From: Chloroflexota bacterium
GTDB taxonomy: Bacteria; Chloroflexota; Anaerolineae; Anaerolineales; UBA11858
Assembly: GCA_030666985.1 (NCBI GenBank)
Contig: DAOUWT010000094.1
Coordinates: 1 to 8,558 of the forward strand
DNA length: 8,558 bases
Reading direction: 5' to 3'
In this document: one piece after another, positions 5,244 to 8,558 of the stretch
Numbering within the stretch: position 1 is the stretch's first letter
Layout of the letters: the number at the start of each line of letters is the position of its first letter
Notes under the pieces: model-generated
Database searches by the model: none
What the model was told of the DNA's origin: nothing
What the model saw: only the letters and a program-made list of their open reading frames with translations
Program-made: the position numbers and the translations under genes

Positions 5244-5657
5244 GTGCCCACAATCAATCAGTTAGTGCGCAAAGGTCGTCAAGACAAAAAATCTAAGAGT
5301 AAGGCCCCTGCCCTGCGTTATACTTTCAATTCTATGAAGCAGAGGCGAATTCATCGAGATAAAGGCGCTCCTCAGAAGCGTGGGGTGTGTACAATTGTCA
5401 AAACCATGACGCCGAAGAAGCCGAATTCTGCCTTGCGCAAGATCGCTCGTGTCCGTCTCACGAATGGGATAGAGGTTACAGCTTATATTCCCGGCGAGGG
5501 GCATGGTCTTCAGGAGCACTCAGTGGTCTTGATTCGTGGTGGGCGTGTAAAAGACCTTCCTGGTGTCCGGTATCACGTTGTGCGTGGACATCTGGATTCC
5601 AGGGGCGTGGAAGATCGCAAGCAAGGTCGCTCGAAGTATGGAGTCAGGAAGGCATAA
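5244..5657 (+). CDS. rpsL: 30S ribosomal protein S12
   Basis: A 137-aa protein of the decoding centre of the small ribosomal subunit. The diagnostic blocks are PTINQLVRKGR (2-12), PQKRGVC (43-49), TPKKPNSALRK (56-66) with the Lys pair tied to streptomycin response and decoding, and GGRVKDLPGVRYH (99-111) with the Asp (D104) that RimO methylthiolates in many bacteria. The extra segment before PQKRGVC (about 25-42) is absent in E. coli but usual in Gram-positive-type S12. The start is GTG5244: GGAGG (5234-5238) lies five bases upstream and the protein then begins like every S12. A longer frame from TTG5211 is open but unsupported. Lys residues at both classic resistance positions are present, so the allele looks streptomycin-sensitive. 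First gene of the str operon. Confidence 0.97.
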   Translation: MPTINQLVRKGRQDKKSKSKAPALRYTFNSMKQRRIHRDKGAPQKRGVCTIVKTMTPKKPNSALRKIARVRLTNGIEVTAYIPGEGHGLQEHSVVLIRGGRVKDLPGVRYHVVRGHLDSRGVEDRKQGRSKYGVRKA

Positions 5658-5694
5658 ATTTTTCTTGCAATTGCTCAAAATAGAGTTTTGGAAA

Positions 5695-5742
5695 TGTAGG
5701 GCGAATTGGTAATTCGCCGTCGAAATACCATTTCGACCTACA
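5695..5742. repeat. Short two-hairpin element between rpsL and rpsG
   Basis: GGCGAATT (5700-5707) pairs with AATTCGCC (5711-5718) around GGT; TCGAAAT (5720-5726) pairs with ATTTCGA (5730-5736) around ACC. TGTAG (5695-5699) and CTACA (5738-5742) close the whole. The plan (two hairpins inside an outer stem, complementary loops) matches the repeats at 8-73 and 3815-3881 but the sequence does not. It sits in the 157-base rpsL-rpsG spacer and would be transcribed. Confidence 0.75.
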
Positions 5743-5814
5743 AAATTACCAATTCTTCTAGCGAAACAGCTTTGGATTGTAAGTTATTTATTTTAGTTCG
5801 AACGGAGAAATCGG

Positions 5815-6282
5815 ATGCGACGCAGAAAAGCAGATAGGCGTAAAATTGAACCGGATGTCCGCTACAACAGTGTAGAGGTGCAATCGTTTATCAACCGGGT
5901 CATGAAAAATGGCAAGAAAAGTCTGGCAACCCGGATAGTGTATGATGCTTTCGATATCATCGAAGAAAAAACCAAGAAGCCCCCCCTGACGATCTTCGAG
6001 AAAGCCTTAGAGAATACCTCGCCACTCATGGAAGTTCGTCCTCGCCGGATTGGTGGGGCTACTTACCAAATTCCCATGGAAGTGCCAGCTTACCGGCGAT
6101 TTGCTCTGTCTATTCGTTGGATGCTAACTGCTGTTCGTGCTCAATCAGGGAGTGCCTTTACGGAGCTATTGGCTTCTGAATTGATGAAAGCCGCTAATAA
6201 TGAAGGAAGCGCGGTTAATAAGAAGGAAGAGGCTCACCGTATGGCGAAGGCCAACCGGGCTTTTGCTCACTTCCGGTACTAA
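5815..6282 (+). CDS. rpsG: 30S ribosomal protein S7
   Basis: A 155-aa primary 16S rRNA-binding protein that nucleates assembly of the 30S head and lies near the E site. The sequence is full length with the family pattern: basic N terminus MRRRKADRRK, PDVRYNSVEVQSFINRVMKNGKKSLA (13-38), ALENTSPLMEVRPRRIGGATYQIPMEV (64-90), the conserved IRW segment, and a C terminus ending ANRAFAHFRY. The start has GGAG seven bases upstream (5804-5807). It is the second gene of the str operon. In E. coli, S7 represses its own operon by binding the rpsL-rpsG spacer; here that spacer holds the two-hairpin element at 5695-5742. Whether S7 binds it is unknown. Confidence 0.97.
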   Translation: MRRRKADRRKIEPDVRYNSVEVQSFINRVMKNGKKSLATRIVYDAFDIIEEKTKKPPLTIFEKALENTSPLMEVRPRRIGGATYQIPMEVPAYRRFALSIRWMLTAVRAQSGSAFTELLASELMKAANNEGSAVNKKEEAHRMAKANRAFAHFRY

Positions 6283-6317
6283 ATTAATTTTTCTTTTGTT
6301 TTTGTTTTTGAGTTGTG

Positions 6318-8393
6318 ATGACACGTAAGTATCCTTTAGAGAAGTACCGAAATATAGGGGTCATTGCCCACATTGACGCGGGTAAAACGACCACTACTGA
6401 GCGTATCTTGTACTATACAGGCAAGACGCATAGGATCGGGTCGGTTGATGATGGTACCACTGTGACCGACTGGATGGAGCAGGAACGTGAAAGGGGTATC
6501 ACGATTGTTTCTGCAGCTATTTCAGCCGAGTGGAAAGGTCACCTGATTAACCTTATCGATACACCTGGACATATTGATTTCACTGCTGAAGTTCAGCGTT
6601 CTCTTCGGGTACTAGATGGTGGAGTGGTGGCTTTTGATGCTGTTCAAGGCGTGGAGCCGCAAAGTGAAACCGTGTGGCGGCAGGCGGATCTCTTTGGCGT
6701 ACCTCGAATTTGTTTTATCAATAAAATGGATCGCGTGGGAGCCTCTTACGAGAATGCGGTTAGTATGATCGAGGATCGCCTGGGAGCTAATCCGGTCATG
6801 GTTCAAGTTCCTATTGGGAAGGAAGAAAACTTTGTTGGCGTTGTTGATTTATTTACCGAACGCGCCTGTGTCTGGGAAGATGATACGGGAAGCGGATACG
6901 ATGAAAGGGAAATTCCTCCGGATCTTAGAGACAAAGTGACTCAGCTGCGGGATGTCTTAGTAGAGAAAATCGCAGAAACCGATGATGATTTGGCCAGCAA
7001 GTATTTGGAGGGAGAAGAGGTTTCGGTTGCGGAGCTAAAAAAGGCTTTGCGTCACGCGGTAATTGACAATCAAATAACTCCGGTATATTGCGGCAGTTCC
7101 TTGCGAAGCCGGGGTGTCCAACTTTTATTGGATGCTGTTGTAGATTTTCTGCCTTCTCCTTTGGATATTCCCCCTGTTCAAGGGACTGACCCTGAGAGCG
7201 AGGAAGAAGTTGAGCGGATGGTTTCTGACGATGAACCTTTGAGCGGATTGGTCTTTAAAATTGTGACCGATCCTTATGTTGGCCGTTTAGCATATATCCG
7301 CCTGTATTCTGGTTCTATAGAACAGCGGGCGCGGGTTTATAACTCTAGTAAGGGGAAGACCGAACGAATTGGGCGTTTGATCAGAATGTACGCTGATCGT
7401 CGGGAAGATATTGAAGAAGCCCATGCTGGTGATATCGCAGCCGTATTAGGGCTTAAGCATTCATTTACGGGTGATACTTTGTGTAGCGAGGATCATCCGA
7501 TTATTTTGGAAAATATTTCCTTCCCTGATCCGGTAATCTCAGTGGCTATTGAGCCGAAAACCACAGAGGATCAGGATAGGCTGTCTGTAGCGCTCCATAA
7601 ACTCGCGGAGGAAGACCCAACTTTCAAGGTGCATACCGATCCTGATACAGGGCAGACCCTGATCTCTGGAATGGGTGAGCTGCATTTGGAAGTGTTGACT
7701 GTTCGCATGTTGCGGGAGTTCAACGTTCACGCTCGAATTGGGCGCCCTCGTGTGGCTTATCGCGAGTCGATAACCCGCCCCGTTGAGAAGCTTGATTACC
7801 GTCATGTCAAGCAGACCGGCGGCAGAGGTCAATTTGCTCACGTAGTGTTAGAACTTCTGCCTGGAGAAGATGGCAGCGGTATAGAGTTCGAAGATGATAT
7901 TCACGGTGGAGTTATTCCCCGTGAATTTATTTCTGCCGTCGAGAAAGGTATCCGAGCGGCAGCCGAAGCTGGTACTCTGGCCGGGTATCCGGTCACTGAT
8001 GTGCAAGTACGCTTGTTCGACGGGTCTTCGCATGAGGTCGATTCCAGCGATATGGCTTTTAGAACAGCGGGATCTATGGCTTTTAGAGAAGGCCTGCGGC
8101 GTGGCCGGCCTGTGTTGCAAGAGCCGGTTATGAAAGTGGAAGTTGTTGTCCCGGAAGAATATTTGGGTGAAGTCATTGGACAAATGAATTCTCGGCGTGG
8201 AAACGTGTTGGGGATGGAGCTGCGTCCAGGTGGAACTCAAGCGGTACGGGCCATGGTTCCTCTCTCGGAAATGTTTGGGTACGCTACCGAACTCCGTTCC
8301 GCAACCAAAGGCCGAGGTGTGTTCACCATGGAGTTTGATCACTACGCAAAGGTTTCTGAGGAATTATCCCAAAAGATCATTTCTGGGGAGTGA
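6318..8393 (+). CDS. fusA: Elongation factor G
   Basis: A 691-aa ribosomal translocase that hydrolyses GTP to move tRNA and mRNA, and with RRF splits ribosomes. GTPase motifs: AHIDAGKT (17-24), RGITI (59-63), DTPGH (81-85) with catalytic His85, NKMD (135-138) and CGSS (258-261). Domain II follows, then domain III (from about 400), domain IV (from about 478, with QTGGRGQFAHV and DGSSHEVDSSDMAF), and domain V with VVVPEEYLGEVIGQMNSRRG. Length and order are normal for canonical EF-G. ATG6318 is preferred; GTG6315 is directly before it. No real Shine-Dalgarno is present, only GAG behind a 22-base T-rich tract (6288-6309), so initiation may rely on coupling to rpsG or on S1. Its str operon position supports the main translocase rather than a paralogue. 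Confidence 0.97.
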   Translation: MTRKYPLEKYRNIGVIAHIDAGKTTTTERILYYTGKTHRIGSVDDGTTVTDWMEQERERGITIVSAAISAEWKGHLINLIDTPGHIDFTAEVQRSLRVLDGGVVAFDAVQGVEPQSETVWRQADLFGVPRICFINKMDRVGASYENAVSMIEDRLGANPVMVQVPIGKEENFVGVVDLFTERACVWEDDTGSGYDEREIPPDLRDKVTQLRDVLVEKIAETDDDLASKYLEGEEVSVAELKKALRHAVIDNQITPVYCGSSLRSRGVQLLLDAVVDFLPSPLDIPPVQGTDPESEEEVERMVSDDEPLSGLVFKIVTDPYVGRLAYIRLYSGSIEQRARVYNSSKGKTERIGRLIRMYADRREDIEEAHAGDIAAVLGLKHSFTGDTLCSEDHPIILENISFPDPVISVAIEPKTTEDQDRLSVALHKLAEEDPTFKVHTDPDTGQTLISGMGELHLEVLTVRMLREFNVHARIGRPRVAYRESITRPVEKLDYRHVKQTGGRGQFAHVVLELLPGEDGSGIEFEDDIHGGVIPREFISAVEKGIRAAAEAGTLAGYPVTDVQVRLFDGSSHEVDSSDMAFRTAGSMAFREGLRRGRPVLQEPVMKVEVVVPEEYLGEVIGQMNSRRGNVLGMELRPGGTQAVRAMVPLSEMFGYATELRSATKGRGVFTMEFDHYAKVSEELSQKIISGE

Positions 8394-8430
8394 TTTTATA
8401 AGGCAGTAAGTACACGCAAGGAGAGCAATT

Positions 8431-8558
8431 ATGGCTAAAGAGAAATTTGAACGAACGAAGCCGCACTTGAACGTGGGAACAATAGGGCACATTGACCACG
8501 GGAAAACGACCCTAACAGCCGCGATGACGAAAGTGCTGGCAATGAAAGGGCTGGCAGA
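8431..8558 (+). CDS. tuf: Elongation factor Tu, N-terminal part (cut by window end)
   Basis: The first 42 codons are present, beginning MAKEKFERTKPHLNVGTIGH. They include the P-loop GHIDHGKT (19-26), which is diagnostic for EF-Tu, the GTPase that brings aminoacyl-tRNA to the ribosome. AAGGAG (8418-8423) lies seven bases before the ATG, a strong ribosome binding site. It follows fusA by 37 bases, the standard str operon order. Codon choice differs from fusA: only 3 of 42 codons end in T, against 12 of the first 42 in fusA. The gene runs off the window. Confidence 0.97.
   Translation, partial: MAKEKFERTKPHLNVGTIGHIDHGKTTLTAAMTKVLAMKGLA

Noticed and set aside
6288..6309. T-tract as a terminator between rpsG and fusA
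   Set aside because: No hairpin precedes it and terminating here would separate fusA from its operon.
7848..8342. 164-aa open frame opposite fusA
   Set aside because: Mirrors conserved EF-G domains IV and V; no ribosome site or recognisable protein.

Overview
The window looks like chromosome from a Chloroflexota (Anaerolineae-like) bacterium. This is inferred from three things seen here: a LysM protein with an N-terminal zinc ribbon and Thr/Pro-rich linkers, a type 2 isopentenyl-diphosphate isomerase beside an all-trans prenyl synthase, and intergenic regions full of short degenerate tandem repeats. No 16S or other decisive marker is present, so the phylum is a moderate-confidence guess.

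Layout. (1) 1-1306: a two-hairpin dispersed repeat, then two overlapping + strand genes. One encodes a 74-aa helical protein, the other an AbiEii-like nucleotidyltransferase; together they look like a toxin-antitoxin-type pair. A 4-copy 18-bp tandem repeat, a strong hairpin that can end transcription from both sides, and an octamer array follow. (2) 1307-2488, minus: a membrane-anchored zinc-ribbon/LysM protein with its own promoter at 2563-2590. (3) 2489-2721: no gene; it holds that promoter plus adjacent octamer and heptamer arrays. (4) 2722-4930, minus: prenyl synthase and type 2 IPP isomerase, probably one operon read from a consensus promoter at 4955-4983, with a second copy of the two-hairpin repeat between them. 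(5) 4931-5243: a 313-base divergent intergenic region with two near-identical promoters facing away from each other, a spaced direct repeat, and a leader hairpin with a possible mini-ORF. (6) 5244-8558, plus: the str operon rpsL-rpsG-fusA-tuf, with tuf cut by the window end.

How the genes work together. S12, S7, EF-G and EF-Tu form the classical translation operon. The isomerase makes DMAPP from IPP and the prenyl synthase condenses these into allylic prenyl diphosphates for quinones, carotenoids or lipid carriers. The LysM protein probably binds cell wall on the outside. The nucleotidyltransferase pair is accessory.

The least ordinary content is intergenic. The two copies of the two-hairpin element differ in sequence, yet at least four base pairs change on both sides of the stem, so the fold appears conserved. 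A shorter element with the same plan sits between rpsL and rpsG. Most gene 3' ends outside the fusA-tuf end of the operon carry a different small repeat.
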